Shown here piece after piece: positions 1-12,000 of a DNA stretch of 64,000 bases. Position 1 is the stretch's first letter. Each line of letters opens with the position of its first letter. Under the pieces are notes generated by a model that did no database searches, was not told the DNA's origin, and worked only from the letters and a program-made list of their open reading frames with translations. The position numbers and the translations under genes are program-made. This DNA is from Caenorhabditis remanei (taxonomy: Eukaryota > Nematoda > Chromadorea > Rhabditida > Rhabditidae): assembly GCF_010183535.1 (NCBI RefSeq), contig NC_071330.1:2771717-2835716 (forward strand), in the 5' to 3' direction.

Positions 1-1900
1 TCGGAATTTGCAAACAAATCTGCCATCCCCACCATATCGGAACCGTCAATGCGAACTACGCACAGAAGGGACAGAAACGTGAGTATTCGAGATGGGTGGC
101 CTAGCTTTTTCTAGCTTTTTCTAGGTCACCAACTTTCTTGTTTTTCATAAACCGATCAATATATTTCAGAAGACGTCAAACCGGGAACCAAGGACAATCG
201 ATATCCGGAAGACGTGACGTTTCCACCGTCGGATATCGAGAAAGTTTATGATATTATGGGAGGTAGGAGGGACTTTAGAAGACGTCACGTCTTCTGAAAA
301 TCTGAATTCCAGATGAGGACGCCCGGAAATCGAAGACACTGACACTAGTATCACTTGAAGAGGGAAGTATTGAGGAGAAGGCGCCGCCGGTGAAGGAAAA
401 CGAAAATGAGAAGGTGAGGGTGGACATCTGGATGGACAGATGGACAGACAGACACACGGACAGACATTCAAAAAAAGTGGACATCTGGACAAACAGACAG
501 ACAGATACCGCCTCCAAGAATCTCAAAAACGAGCTAAAGGTGCGCCAGACATCTGGAAACCCGGGTATATAGACAGACAAACGTAGAGATTTTGAATCGG
601 ACAACCGGACACACAGACATACAGACAGAAATCCGGACATCCAGATTAAAACAGACGAAGTTTTTTGTCTCTTACAAAGCATGTAGACATCCGGACATCT
701 AGACACACAGACAGACAGTGGAAGTTGGACATTCGGACATCTGGACGGGACTGACAGACATTCGGACAACGATTGAAAAAACCGACCACAAGTTTAGACT
801 TTGAGATGACAATATACGTGGACATCCGGACATACAGATACACCGACAGACAGATGGACATCCGGACAAACAGTTTGACAGATAGACATGTTCAACGGGA
901 AATGAGATGAGTGCGTCCAAGGTGCGCCAGACAACTTTGGAAATCAAGACAGACTTATTAGGAGATGGCCTTTTTTCAAATCGGACATCCGGACAGACGT
1001 ACAGACAGACAGATATGAAAATCGGACATTCAGATAAATCGATAGACAGGCAGACCTGTTAAACGAGACATGAACACGTCCAAGGCGCGCCTGCCATCTT
1101 TTGAAATCGTGCCAGATTCTAATTTAGAATTATCCGTTTTTTTCAAATCGGACATCCGGACATTCAGATGTACAGACTGAGCTCAATCCTTGTTCCAGTG
1201 CGAAACAATTGTTTTCATGCAACTATTAGCAAGGCACGTTTCTTACAACCGCGCTCTACCGAAGCCGAAGAAAATTGAGAGACTCAGAGAAAAAGAGTCA
1301 TTGCGCAAGGGCATTTCGGTGGAGGTGTAAGAACTGTCCCGAGCTAATAGACTAGGCGGCAAATTAAACTTTTTTAAATGACAAATTTCAACTTTCGCGC
1401 CTAAATTTTCGTTGAGTGCGTCGGGGCGCGTTTCCTCCTCCTCCAATCTCTTTTTCCAGAAAAAGCCTACCGTAACCCCCACTGTTCCGGCTCCACGTAC
1501 ACCACCAAACCACGCGAGACTACCCTCTCGAGAGATCCTACTCACACCGAAACAATCGCTGAAAACTGCGAATGAGGGAACACGAAAGACGCCAAGTATG
1601 GAGACGATTGGACCATCGGCGACGAAAGGAACGCCGAGTCGAGAACAGTTGACACCGACTAATAATGGATCGGGAGGGGCGAGAAGAGGAAGAAGTCGAG
1701 AAATGATTGGACCTCCTGGAGATGACGTCATCAGAAGACCAAATGGGACACCGAGTAGAGAGCAGACGTCGGGAAGTGTGGAGAGAAGAACGCCGAGCAA
1801 AGAGACGAATAGTAAGAAGGTAAGTGCGCTCTGTTGGACTCCGAAATCTGAATTTTTGCAGGCAAATCCTCCAAAAATGGGAACAGCGGAGCCGATTTGA
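1..1900 (+). CDS. 3' part of a gene of unknown function, low-complexity C-terminus
   Basis: Partial at the left edge. Exons are 1..78, 170..262, 313..413, 1460..1819 and 1862..1900, with a TGA stop at 1898-1900. Reading starts at base 3, and all junction phases agree (1, 1, 0, 0). The last intron is only 42 bp and has no in-frame stop, so retention would add 14 codons. The visible protein begins with a short stretch containing two Cys and several His, then a charged region (DARKSKTLTLV), then a disordered tail of about 130 residues rich in Pro, Ser, Thr and Arg. That tail repeats TPSREQ or TPSKE at least four times, which looks like a series of basic-context phosphorylation sites. I do not recognise the family. 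The gene converges on rpe-1, with 123 bp between the stop codons. Intron 4 (414..1459) is filled with repeats. Confidence 0.75.
420..1180. repeat. diffuse ACAGAC/GGACATCCGGACA satellite-like repeat
   Basis: Irregular tandem array built from ACAGACAG and GGACATCCGGACA words, filling most of the intron 414..1459. Shorter patches of the same words occur at 2627-2642, 19450-19470, 19690-19715, 53450-53495 and 54065-54095, always in non-coding DNA. Confidence 0.7.
1226..1347. mobile_element. MITE with TTAGC...GCTAA ends (GCGCTC family)
   Basis: Terminal inverted repeats start TTAGCAAGGCACG and end CCCGAGCTAA, with the inner core CAACCGCGCTCTACCGAA. A TA dinucleotide flanks both sides (1224-1225, 1348-1349). 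The internal GAGAGACTCAGAGAAAAAGAG is shared with the copies at 6639, 7241, 19868, 31027 and 49709. Confidence 0.8.
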
Positions 1901-2023
1901 TCTACTATTCACAGTTTTCCCATATAAAAAAAATTCTCCATGTTTTTCTGAACAATTCTATTTCACAACCTCTGAAAAAAGTGAGGGAAAAAAGAAAATG
2001 GAAAAATTAATTCGACAAAAATT

Positions 2024-5000
2024 TCAATGTTTTCCAATAACGGCTTCAACTGCATTTTTGATTGTCGAAATGGCGACTGATTGATCGGGAGCCTTGATGA
2101 TTCCAGTGCCACTGACGATTGCATTTGCACCGGCTTTTGCAGAGATATCAATGTTTTCTGGTGTCACTCCACCGTCCACTTGAATCGTCAACTCGGGATG
2201 GGCGGAGCGAATTGTGCGGACCTGAAGGATTGGAATTCTCGATTTTTATTTTAACATCTGGATCAGGGCTGTGCGGAAAAATTTTCGGATAATTTTCGAA
2301 AAAACTGTTCGAAAAAATGTTGAAAATTTCAATTGAAATTTTCAAAAATCAAGTAACAAAACTAGTGATTTTTCGTTTTTTTCCTGAAATTTTGTTCTCA
2401 AAAACATGTTTTCGGATTCTTTCCTAGAAATATTTACAGTTTTCATAGAATTTCAAGATTTTTGTCTTCGAAAAACTCATATTTTCAGACAGTTATCCTG
2501 AAACTTTTCTTCGAATTTTTCGGTTTTTTTCGGTAAAAATTTTCGAAAAAAATGTAGTTTTTCGATTTTTCGATACGAAAATTACGAAAAAAAAGTTTTT
2601 CTCACAGCCCTGATCGGGATACACAGACAAACAGACGGACAGTAAGAAAACGCTTATTAAACAAAGTTTCTTGACCGAACTTCAGTTAATTCTAGTTGAA
2701 CTTATTTTCACACAGACAGCGAAAAAGAACTGCAAAAAACGTGAATCCGATTTTTTCACGTTTTAATTCAATTCTTTTATTTTTTGAACTGAAAATGCAG
2801 TATTTTCCAGATTTTCAGACGTCGCAATGGATGAAAAAAGTGGACCATCCATCAGAATTGTGTAAAATTAAATTTTCTATCGAATGAGACAAAAAGCGGG
2901 AATTTCGGTCAGAAATTGACTTTTTTGCTACAGAAAACCCGATTTTCAGAAAAATCTGTATAACTTTTTTGGCAGAAAACTGAAGTTTTCATTGAAAAAG
3001 TATATTGGCTGAAATTGCTGAAAATCGGTTTTTCTGTCTGTATCAAAAAAATCAATTTCTTACCGAAATTCCCGTTTTTTGTCTCGATAGAGAATTTAAT
3101 TTTACACAATTCTGATGTATGGGCCACTTTTTTCATCCATTGCGACGTCTGTAAACCTGGAAAATACTGCATTTTCAGTTCAAAAATTGTAAAAGAATTG
3201 AATTAAAACGTGAAAATCAGCTTCACGTTTCTTGCAGTTCTTTTTCGCTGTGTGGGAGACCGTGTAATATCTGTCTGTCTGTGTGTCTGTACATCCCGAT
3301 GTCCTCTCTCCACCTACCTTTTCCATCATATTCTCCATGAATTTCTGTCCTCCAAATCCCGGCTCAACCGTCATAATCAACGCATTGTCGAGGTGTTCGG
3401 CGTGTCTGAAATTCCACAATGAAGCAAATGCGCTCTAATCCAACACCAACTTCAAAATATGCTCCACCGAAGTACCCGGTTTCACCGACAATCCCACTTT
3501 CATTCCGCTTTTTCTGATCTTCTCAATCAACTCTCCGACTGCCACGTCACCTCCGTCGATGGCTTCGTAGTGAAATGTGAATTGACTGGCGCCGGCTTTT
3601 GCCATAGGCTCCACCCATTGTCCCGGGTTGGAAACCATCAAATGAACATCGAAAAACGGTTCGGAGCCGAGAGATTTACGGAGGGATTCGACGACTGGAT
3701 GACCGAATGTCAAGTTGGGAACGAAGTGACCGTCCATCACGTCCAAATGGAGCCTGCAAATGCGCTTTATTGGACTTTGATGAGAACGCAATCACTTTCT
3801 AATTAAGAGGCGTTGTCTGTAAGATGAGGATTCCTCTTGGCACAGTTGCAAAAAGTTGTTTCAATTCAAACTCTTTTCACAGCATATGTACCCCTATGGT
3901 AGCAATTTACAAAAAATATGTCACCAGTCCCCTATGACGTCATCGTAGGAAAGTATGCCCAATAATCGACTTTTCACCCAAAAATTCATAAAAATTTCAA
4001 TTTTTTAGATAACATCGGGAAACTTTTGCAACATGTTAGGAATGTTTTTGACTACCCCTACACAAATTTCCAGCTCCACAGACACCCCAGAAACTGTTCA
4101 ATTAAATTTCATTTTCATGTTTTTTCAACTTTTCTCGAAAATTCCCTCTAGAAATCCTCAAAGTTCAAATCGTATTTGTATTCCCCGCTAAAAGTTCTAT
4201 TAGGACCAATTAAAAACATCAAAAAGTAGGGGGACCATTTTGAGATATTTCGATTTTTTCAAAAATCACATAAGGGTACCCCCTTATGAAAATTTCATTT
4301 TTGAAAAAAATTTCAAAAAAAAATTTACTCCGAAAATAATTGGAATGTTGATAAAACCCTTGAAATAAGTCACTCACAAAATATAAGATCTCAGAAATGT
4401 GTTTGAACGGATTGCGTTTTTTTTGTTCATCCAATTTTTTCAAGTTTTTTCCCGTTTTTAACAATAATTTGTCCAGAAGTCCTCAAATTTTATAAGATAT
4501 TCTAATTTCTTGCAAAATTTAACATATATTTCAATTGACATCATTAAAAAACAGGGGGACCATTTTGAGATTTTTCCATTTATTTCGAAATTCAGATAAG
4601 GGTCCCCCCTTATGAAAGAAAATTTTTATCAAAAAAATAATTCAACTTTTTTTTGATGCAAAAACGTTGAGAACATCGATGAAATATCGAAAACATTTTT
4701 TTATAGTTTGAACGTTTTTTGCATCAAAAAAAAGTTGAATTATTTTTTTGATAAAAATTTTCTATCATAAGGGGGGACCCTTATCTGAATTTCGAAATAA
4801 ATGGAAAAATCTCAAAATGGTCCCCCTGTTTTTCAATGATGTTAATTGAAATATATGTTAAATTTTGCAAGGAATTAGAATATCTTATAAAATTTGAGGA
4901 CTTCTGTACAAATTATTGTTAAAAACGGGAAAAAACTTGAAAAAATTGGATGAACAAAAAAAACGCAATCCGTTCAAACACATTTCTGAGATCTTATATT

Positions 5001-6023
5001 TTGTGAGTGACTTATTTCAAGGGTTTTATCAACATTCCAATTATTTTCGGAGTAAATTTTTTTTTGAAATTTTTTTCAAAAATGAAATTTTCATAAGGGG
5101 GTACCCTTATGTGATTTTTGAAAAAATCGAAATATCTCAAAATGGTCCCCCTACTTTTTGATGTTTTTAATTGGTCCTAATAGAACTTTTAGCGGGGAAT
5201 ACAAATACGATTTGAACTTTGAGGATTTCTAGAGGGAATTTTCGAGAAAAGTTGAAAAAACATGAAAATGAAATTTAATTGAACGGTTTCTGGGGTGTCT
5301 GTGGAGCTGGAAATTTGTGTAGGGGTAGTCAAAAACACTCCTAACATGTTGCGAAAGTTTCCTGATGTTATCTGGAAGATTGGAATTTTTATGAATTTTT
5401 GGGTGAAAAGTCGATTATTGGGCATATTTTCCTAGGATGACGTCATAGGGGACTGGTGACATATTTTTTGTAAATCACTACCATAGGGGTACATATGCTG
5501 TAAAAAGAGTTCGGATTGAAACAACTTTTTGCAACTGTGCCAAGGCCCAACACAAACATTCTCACTCTTACAGATAATGCCTCTTAAAGCAAGTGCGCTC
5601 TACTGTACGTTGTTATTTGCCAATGAATGAGTATTGTCAAAACAAACTTTCTTGACATTCGGTGTTTGCGGACCTAAGCTCGGGAACTTAGGTCCGCAAA
5701 CACCGAATGTCAAGAAAGTTTGTTTTGACAATATGTGCGCTCTACTGCACAGAAAGTTCTTCCAAATTTCAAGTGCGCTCCATTGAACATCGTTTTATGT
5801 CTGACTGGTGAACTTGATTCAAATCCGCTCCACCGGTCTGAACTGTTGTTCATTAGAGCGCACTTGCATTTCAGTAAGTGCGCTCCACCGAAAAAGTCTA
5901 ACAGAGCGCATTTGCATTCCCTTACCAATCCGCTCCGGCAGCCAGCAACTTCTTGCATTCAGAAGCCAACGACGCCAGATCGGCGTTGAGAATCGATGGG
6001 CACACGTAGGCGCGGAGTGGCAT
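2024..6023 (-). CDS. rpe-1: ribulose-phosphate 3-epimerase
   Basis: Interconverts D-ribulose 5-phosphate and D-xylulose 5-phosphate in the non-oxidative pentose phosphate pathway; cytosolic. Exons in transcription order are 6023..5926, 3753..3445, 3405..3318 and 2221..2024, giving 230 residues, the usual family length. Visible signatures are [13 protein letters not shown] (metal ligands His35 and Asp37), [10 protein letters not shown] (His70), [12 protein letters not shown] in the phosphate-side loop and QVDGGV (catalytic Asp181). The start ATG directly follows TCATTTCCAG on the minus strand, a typical spliced-leader acceptor, so trans-splicing onto this ATG is inferred. The gene lies 453 bp downstream of gos-28 on the same strand. 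Intron 1 (2172 bp) carries a large foldback element, intron 2 is 39 bp, and intron 3 carries an hAT-like MITE and another foldback. The intron 2 donor is GTTGGA, chosen because it keeps the frame into [11 protein letters not shown]. Confidence 0.96.
2264..2612. mobile_element. hAT-like MITE
   Basis: Ends CAGGGCTGTGCGG and, inverted, CAGGGCTGTGAGA. Flanked by ATCTGGAT (2256-2263) and ATCGGGAT (2613-2620), an 8-bp target duplication with one mismatch. The interior is AT-rich and non-coding. It sits in rpe-1 intron 3. Confidence 0.8.
2708..3257. mobile_element. foldback element, about 550 bp
   Basis: The left arm begins CACACAGACAGCGAAAAAGA and the right arm ends with its complement (TCTTTTTCGCTGTGTG). 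The arms carry mirrored segments of more than 200 bp (TGCAGTATTTTCCAGA, GTCGCAATGGATGAAAAAAG) around an asymmetric centre near 2920-3050. Open frames in the two arms are mirror images and are not genes. Confidence 0.75.
3803..5587. mobile_element. 1.8-kb TTAA-flanked foldback element
   Basis: Starts TTAAGAGGCGTTGTCTGTAA and ends with the inverted equivalent, TTAAGAGGCATTATCTGTAA. The two arms, each about 860 bp, meet near 4669-4708. A 246-bp open frame at 4219-4464 and its mirror at 4916-5161 translate identically, so the arms are almost unchanged. TTAA at both ends is the target-duplication signature of the piggyBac superfamily; the superfamily is inferred from that alone. There is no transposase frame. 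It sits within rpe-1 intron 1. Confidence 0.82.
5634..5731. mobile_element. 98-bp near-perfect palindrome (hairpin MITE)
   Basis: Two arms of about 45 bp (TTGTCAAAACAAACTTTCTT and its complement) surround an 8-base centre, CTCGGGAA. TA sits at both outer edges (5632-5633 and 5732-5733), which suggests a TA target duplication. It lies just 3' of the TTAA foldback in the same intron. Confidence 0.75.
5855..5925. repeat. cluster of GCGCTC motifs at the rpe-1 exon 1 donor
   Basis: Four copies of the GCGCTC core in alternating orientation (AGAGCGCACTTGCATTT, AAGTGCGCTCCACCG, AGAGCGCATTTGCATT) run up to the splice donor at 5925. Further copies are at 5593, 5735 and 5773. The motif recurs more than 40 times in the window, nearly always in introns or intergenic DNA. 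Confidence 0.7.
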
Positions 6024-6476
6024 CTGGAAATGAGAATTCTGGTTTTGGTGGCCTAAATATGGATTTCTAGGCCACGATTCTGAAAAATCAGAAATAGTTA
6101 TGGCATATTTCAACCTTTTTCTAAATTTCCCGACAGAAATAATACTTTTTTCATACAAAAATAAAATGAGTATACCCAATTGTTTCACATTGAGAAAATA
6201 GAGACATCGTTACACTATCATCAGAGAATTACAATAATATTTACATTTTTCGACAAAAAAAGAAAAGAAAAACGACAAGTGAATATCACAGAGAAGGCAA
6301 TAGGGGATGGATACAAATGAAAATGGACAAAAATCGATAATTCTTTTGTTATCAATCTTTATCAGTGGCTGGTGGCGGGAATGGAGTGACCTTGTCGTGA
6401 TAACAAGTGATTTCTCTGAAATTTTCAGACAAGGATCACTATTATTCAAAATCGAAAAAAAAAAACGGGAAAGAAA

Positions 6477-8759
6477 TCAGTTAATAATCCAAAAGATTGT
6501 AAAAATGAGGCATGCAGAGATGACACCGGCCAAAATCATCGTATTCTTCTGCTTTTTCGTCTTGATTTTTTGCATCAAATTGTTGATTGCCGGGTATTTT
6601 TCTGGAAAAGGAGAAAGTTAGTGTAGAAAGAATAATTATTAGCACGACACGCTTCTTACAACCGCGCTCTACCGAAACCGAAGAAAATAGTGGGCGAAAT
6701 TGAGAGACTCAGAGAAAAAGAGAGATTTTTTAAGAGCATTTCGGTGGAGCGCAGTTGTAAGAACTGTGCCGAGCTAATAGGCAGAAGTGAAAAAATACAT
6801 TAAAAATACCCAAATTTCAGTCTAAATTATGAAAAAGAGACCAGTGCTGACTGGCCGAACTTTTCCGTTGAAATTCTAGGCCACGGAAAGTAATTCGCCT
6901 TTAATTTCTCATCGTTTTACGGTAAGAATCGCGGAACAGACAAGGAAAAATGACCTAGAAACTCAAAATGAGAACTTCGGCCAGCACTGACCATTTGGAG
7001 CATTTTTCCGGCTGAAAACTCGCGTCTTTGGTACTTTTCAGGATTTTTAAAACTATTATTATAGGAATTTCTATAATTTTCTACACATTATGAACTTTCG
7101 TATTTCTATCGCGATTGATTGAATGAAGATGATAAAACGCTTGATCGTACAAGCTAAAACACATAATTTTCGATCTAAAACTGGATTTTTTGATTCAAGA
7201 AAACTTTCTTTTTTTTTTTAGAAAATCTCATTTTTTGGTATTAGGTCCGCACAGTTTTTACAACTGCGTTCCACCGAAATCCCCTTGAGAAATGTCTCTT
7301 TTTCTCTGAGTCTCTCAATTTCACACACAATTTTCTTAAAGGTTCGGTAGAGCGCGATTGTGAGAAGCGTGTCGTGCTAATAGAAAAATTCTGAAAATTT
7401 CTCATTTTTTCAAAAAAATATTTTCCATATTTCAAAAAACTGGTTTTTGACTGAAAATCATGTTTTTCAGCTCGTAAGATCGTGAAGTTTAGTATATCAT
7501 ACACATTTCTATCTACTATGAGGGCTGAAAATCTGAAAACTACAAGATTTTCAGAACAGAAAAAGAAAAAAACCGTAATTTTTCCTTCCTTACTTGCAAT
7601 ATAATGAAGACGATTCGAGATTCCACGCAAATTGATTCCCTGTCTCGCCACGTTCTCTTTCGTCGACATCGCCATTTCGATTTGTTCATCAAGTAATCGA
7701 TCGCAAGCGTTTATGTGGTCATTTTCCTGAAAACTCTCTTATAATTTATTTAAAGCTCCGCCCACTTTCCCTTACCTTCAAATACATATCATATCCTCTT
7801 GCTCTATTATTCACCGCCGGATTTCTCGAGGATTCATTCGAACTGCTCAATAGGAGCTCTCTGAAATAACTCATTTCTGAAATTTCAGCCAAACACTATT
7901 CATTTCACAAACCTCTGCAAAACCTGATCGACATTATCTCTGGCACGACGGTACTCACTACCGTAATCCCGAAGAATTTCTCGGTGACGACGGAGAGTGT
8001 GCTGGATTGCCGGGTTGTTCGCCCATGAGGCAGAGGATTGAGCACCCGCCACGTCATTCATCTGGAACTTTTTTTTCATAATGAGTTTCAGAATAGGCCA
8101 CGCCCACTCACATCATCATTAATATTAGTCAATTGCTCGATGAGTCCCTCGATTTCAGTGGTAACGGTTCGGAAGCTGGTCTGTCTTGAGGATACTGTCT
8201 TCTCGTCAATATCGAATCCACCTGGAAGCATTTAAAATGGAAAAAATTACACAAAATCTAGCCGAAAACACAATTTTCAGCACGAAATTCGCAAAAAATC
8301 AGAAAAAATCCAGGCAACGTCCACTATTACAGAATTTAACTGAAATTTTCGAGCGTTTACGATGAAAAAGTGAAATTTTCGGGCAAAAAGTGTGGAAAAT
8401 CTCGTATTTAGGCAATAAATACGAAAAACTGCTAAATTTTATGTGCCGCCCACTTTTATTTGAATATACTGTAATTTGTCTATATTTTTTCGAGTTTTCT
8501 TTTGAGAAAGTTCATTTTTTCATAAAATCGGTTATTCTTTGAAAATTTTTCACCGAAATTTCTCATTTTGAACGAAAAAAATTGAAATAAAAACGTCAAA
8601 TTTTCCAAGAATCATCCAAAAAGTAGGCGGAGCCTAATTTCAGCTATTAAACGAACCATGTGAGCTTGCAGTGAGTTTATTGAGTGAAACCAATTTCACA
8701 TCAATCGAATTCTCTGTGCTTCGCGCCTTTTTTCGGAGTGCTTCCCATGTTTCTGACAT
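6477..8759 (-). CDS. gos-28: Golgi SNAP receptor complex member 1 (GOS-28 v-SNARE)
   Basis: Tail-anchored Golgi SNARE acting in vesicle fusion between ER, Golgi and cis-Golgi. Exons in transcription order are 8759..8657, 8221..8112, 8061..7913, 7860..7776, 7726..7594 and 6601..6477, giving 234 residues, the normal family length. It opens MSETWEALRKKARSTE. The middle contains EIEGLIEQLTNINDDMNDV and QHTLRRHREILRDYGSEYRR. The SNARE helix is ENDHINACDRLLDEQIEMAM, continuing into STKENVARQGINLRGI, and is followed by the juxtamembrane FxxINxLxQKI-type stretch (KYPAINNLMQKIKTKKQK) and one C-terminal hydrophobic anchor. The ATG directly follows TTCCAG, a likely trans-splice site, and lies 262 bp behind the stop of the upstream gene. 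Intron 5 (6602..7593) contains two MITEs of one family. Confidence 0.96.
6639..6777. mobile_element. MITE, TTAGCACGACACG family
   Basis: Full copy with ends TTAGCACGACACGCTTCTTA and the matching inverted end (GAACTGTGCCGAGCTAA), flanked by TA (6637-6638, 6778-6779). It sits in gos-28 intron 5. Confidence 0.85.
7241..7380. mobile_element. MITE, TTAGCACGACACG family (opposite orientation)
   Basis: Second copy in the same gos-28 intron. TA flanks are at 7239-7240 and 7381-7382. The internal CTCTGAGTCTCTCAATTTC is the reverse complement of the interior of the 6639 copy, so the two copies can pair within the pre-mRNA. Confidence 0.85.
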
Positions 8760-9021
8760 CTGGAATTCTAGAAGACAGTCTAGATTTTTCTGATCTGAAA
8801 ATCTTGAAACAAAAAGTATAAAAATCGAATTTTTGAACGATTTCAATCGACAAAAAAGACGAAAAAATTGACGAGAACGTGCTTTATTTTTAATCAAAAC
8901 TGTGTTTGGCGCTCCTGGAGCGCGTTACTAGGAAAGAAATGCATAAAAAACATATGAATAGAAGCACAATAACTAACAAGGCGTTTTAAGTTTCGGCGGG
9001 AGTGGACGAAGTGGGCGGAGT

Positions 9022-12000
9022 CTAGATATCAGCCTCATCATCACTAATTGGTCTGTAATCGAAATTGTGTGTTCCAGCCTCGTCGTCACTTATCGCCTGC
9101 ATATCGAGCTTTGCGTGAGGGACCTTTGGGTGTCGAACTCGTTGCTTCTTGGCTGAAAAATCACAATGATTTTATAAAATATAATTATTTAGGCCACGCC
9201 CATTTCTTGTATGTACCTGGTTGAATTCGTCCAGCTATGTTGTTTCCTATGTCATCGTGACTACCCGATTCAGCCGAACGCTTCAATGAGGTATTTCCTG
9301 AAAGAGGAAAATTTATGATTTTTTCAAAACTTAAGTTATAAACTTTTTTCCTAAAAACGAGAAATCCGAAAATTGGGCGAATGAGGAAGATTTGATCGAA
9401 TAAAGGAAAATTTATATAAGAGGCTTTACAATCGCGCTCTATCGTAAAACGGAGAAACAACATGGACAATGAGAGACGCAGAGAAAAGAAGCAGAGGATT
9501 TCGGTGGAGCGCAGTTGTAAAACCTTTAAAACTTCGCATCATCGAAATCCTCTCCGAAAAATGTTTTCTTTCTCAGCGTCTCTCAATTTCTCTCACTATT
9601 TTCTCTAGTTTCGATGAAGCGCGGTAGTAAACAAAATTTCTAAACACCGGAGCTCCGCCCATTTTACTGCCAATCAAGAATTAGAAACTTGGCGCTCGGT
9701 ATTCTTGTAATTTGAATTTGAATATTCAGCTCCGCCTATAAATGATATGAAAGAGTCACCTCTTAAACCAAGGGCGGAGCATAGCCTTCAATTCGAAATT
9801 CCAAGTCACGAGCACTCGAAAGGAAGCTCTTTGAGGTAACGGAGGTAACTTTTGGTATAAATTTGAAGAATACTATTTCGACCACAAGGATTCCACGTCT
9901 GCAATCAGAATATTTTCGATTGCATAATTGGAATCATCAGTCATCATAGTCTTCTCTCCATTTAATAACCAAGATTTCACCGTGCCCTCTGTGAGTTCTC
10001 TTTAGTTCCACTTCTTCTAGTCCGACAGTGGAAAAGCAAGAGAATATAGAATTTTCTGCATTCCAAAAACACACGGATCTTCGGATATTTGAAAATTTGC
10101 TTTCTAAATATATAAATTCAAAAAAAGATCTCCCCAAAAAAGCGGAAGAATCAAAAGAATAAAAGAGAATAGAGTAGACGAAAATCGGAGGGAAAAGAAA
10201 GGAAGAATAGAAAACGTGTCCATCTCTTTTCTCTATACCTTCTTCTCCTCCTCCATTTCGTTTCATCATCTTTCTTGGCAACGACTTCTTCTCATTTCGT
10301 TTTTGTTGCTGCTGCTGCTGCTGTTGAGAAGGTTGTCCATGACGGCGCGCGGCGGCGGCGTCTTCAGGATCGCGTTCGATCTTTATCTGGCGAGGATTTG
10401 AATGAGAATTAGACTTCGAAGAAGACGATGAATGACGAGGTTCGGACGAACGATAGTAGCCATCGTCACGTTCGTCTTGATAGTAGGATCCACGATCGTC
10501 GTAACGGTGACGGCTGGAAATGTCGGGGGTTAAAAAGGGGAAGGAGTAAATAGTAGTGGGTGGTTGGAGAGTCTCAAATTGAGACTATCTGGCAGATCGA
10601 CACGATTTTAACCAGTAGTATCCGGAAAGGCTATCAAACGGAAAACCGCAACCTTTTGGAATCCAGAGATAGTGTTGACAAGAAGATAAAGTTTCAAAAA
10701 ACATCCATCTCCTAATCAAAATTGTCAATTGAGCAGTGATAAGACATTGGAAAACACGTTTGTTTTGTAGTCTTAAAACTGTCAAAATGACGTCTCACGG
10801 TCAGTTGATCACATTCCCAGAAATAATGTCCCTTGAAAAAGCTTATTAGCTCAGGAAAAGTTTTTGCTGGAGACGTCCGTAGGAACAACTCTCCAGTGAA
10901 ACTAATACGATTTTTGAGATCGCAAAGCCGTCAGGCCGGTGCCTAGCAACGTTTTTTTCCCGAGTTTAGCATGAGAATTCAGGAAAACACTTTTGTTTAA
11001 AAGTTTTTCAAAGTGAACTGTGCATGGTAGTAAGACTACACTTGCAACAAGCTGCTATGACTCTGTCTGCTTCCGGAAAGCACTGTGTAATCGATTTTCA
11101 CAGAACTTGAAATCGCATATGAGGTCACGATATTCAACGTTTCTTGGAAATCGGCGGTGTATTTCTGACCGTTTTGTGACTATTCTGGATGCAAGGGAGA
11201 TCCCTCTGCAGCCGAATAGTTACAGTAGTCATGCTTTCAAGTTAATGAAACCAAACCACTCTGTCCTTTCTGGGACACAATATTCAGCGATTCGAGATAG
11301 TTCAGATTGAGCCATGAGTATGGTCTAGGACCCATTCACATCCCCAAATATGCAGGTGAACCAGCTTGAGAAACTCTCAGCAGCAAATCTGCTTAGGTCT
11401 GCTTCTGATTCATAACTTTTAAATAAATTATAAAACAAAAAATTAAATTTCCCAATAAGTCTACCTACCGATCTCTGCCTCTGCCCTCCTGCATAAACAT
11501 CTCTCTATCACGAATCTGTCTCTCCCTCTCTTGTATTTGCTGTTCTTGAAGAGCAAGCTCATACTCTCTCTGTCTCATCTCATCCTCCATCTGCATTCGA
11601 AGCTTTTTCGCGTTGATCTCACGAAGTTCCTCCTCAATTTCTAGAAGACGCTTCTGACGCGCCAACTCTTCCTCAGAAACTTCCAGAGCAGTTTCAAGTG
11701 GCAATCCAGCGGTTGAGAATGGTAAATATGATTGAGTTGGTGGAAAAGAGTTCTGAATCGATTGAGGTTGTTCTGGAAATTGTTGACGATATTCACTGAC
11801 GTATCCTTGTGGAATGTTGAATTCAGATATAGACGGGATGAAGTTTGGCGGTGCTTGAGTAAAATCAGGTGGCGGTTGACTGAACGACGGTGGCATTGGA
11901 TTCGAGGCAAGTTGAGATGGGAAAGATGAGTATGATGGTGGTGGTTGGTGGGTGGCGAAGTTGAGCGGAGCTGCATAGCTAGAAGTCATTTGAGGGTAGG

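Noticed and set aside
420..1180. CRISPR-like or regularly spaced array
   Set aside because: The units are irregular, short ACAGAC words without constant spacers, and the genome is eukaryotic.
4219..5161. Two identical 81-residue open frames facing each other
   Set aside because: They are mirror images in the arms of the TTAA foldback, have no splice or start context and are A/T-rich low-complexity translations.
11020..11310. 96-residue plus-strand frame in an intron
   Set aside because: No initiation or splice context, no recognisable motif, and antisense to a supported gene.
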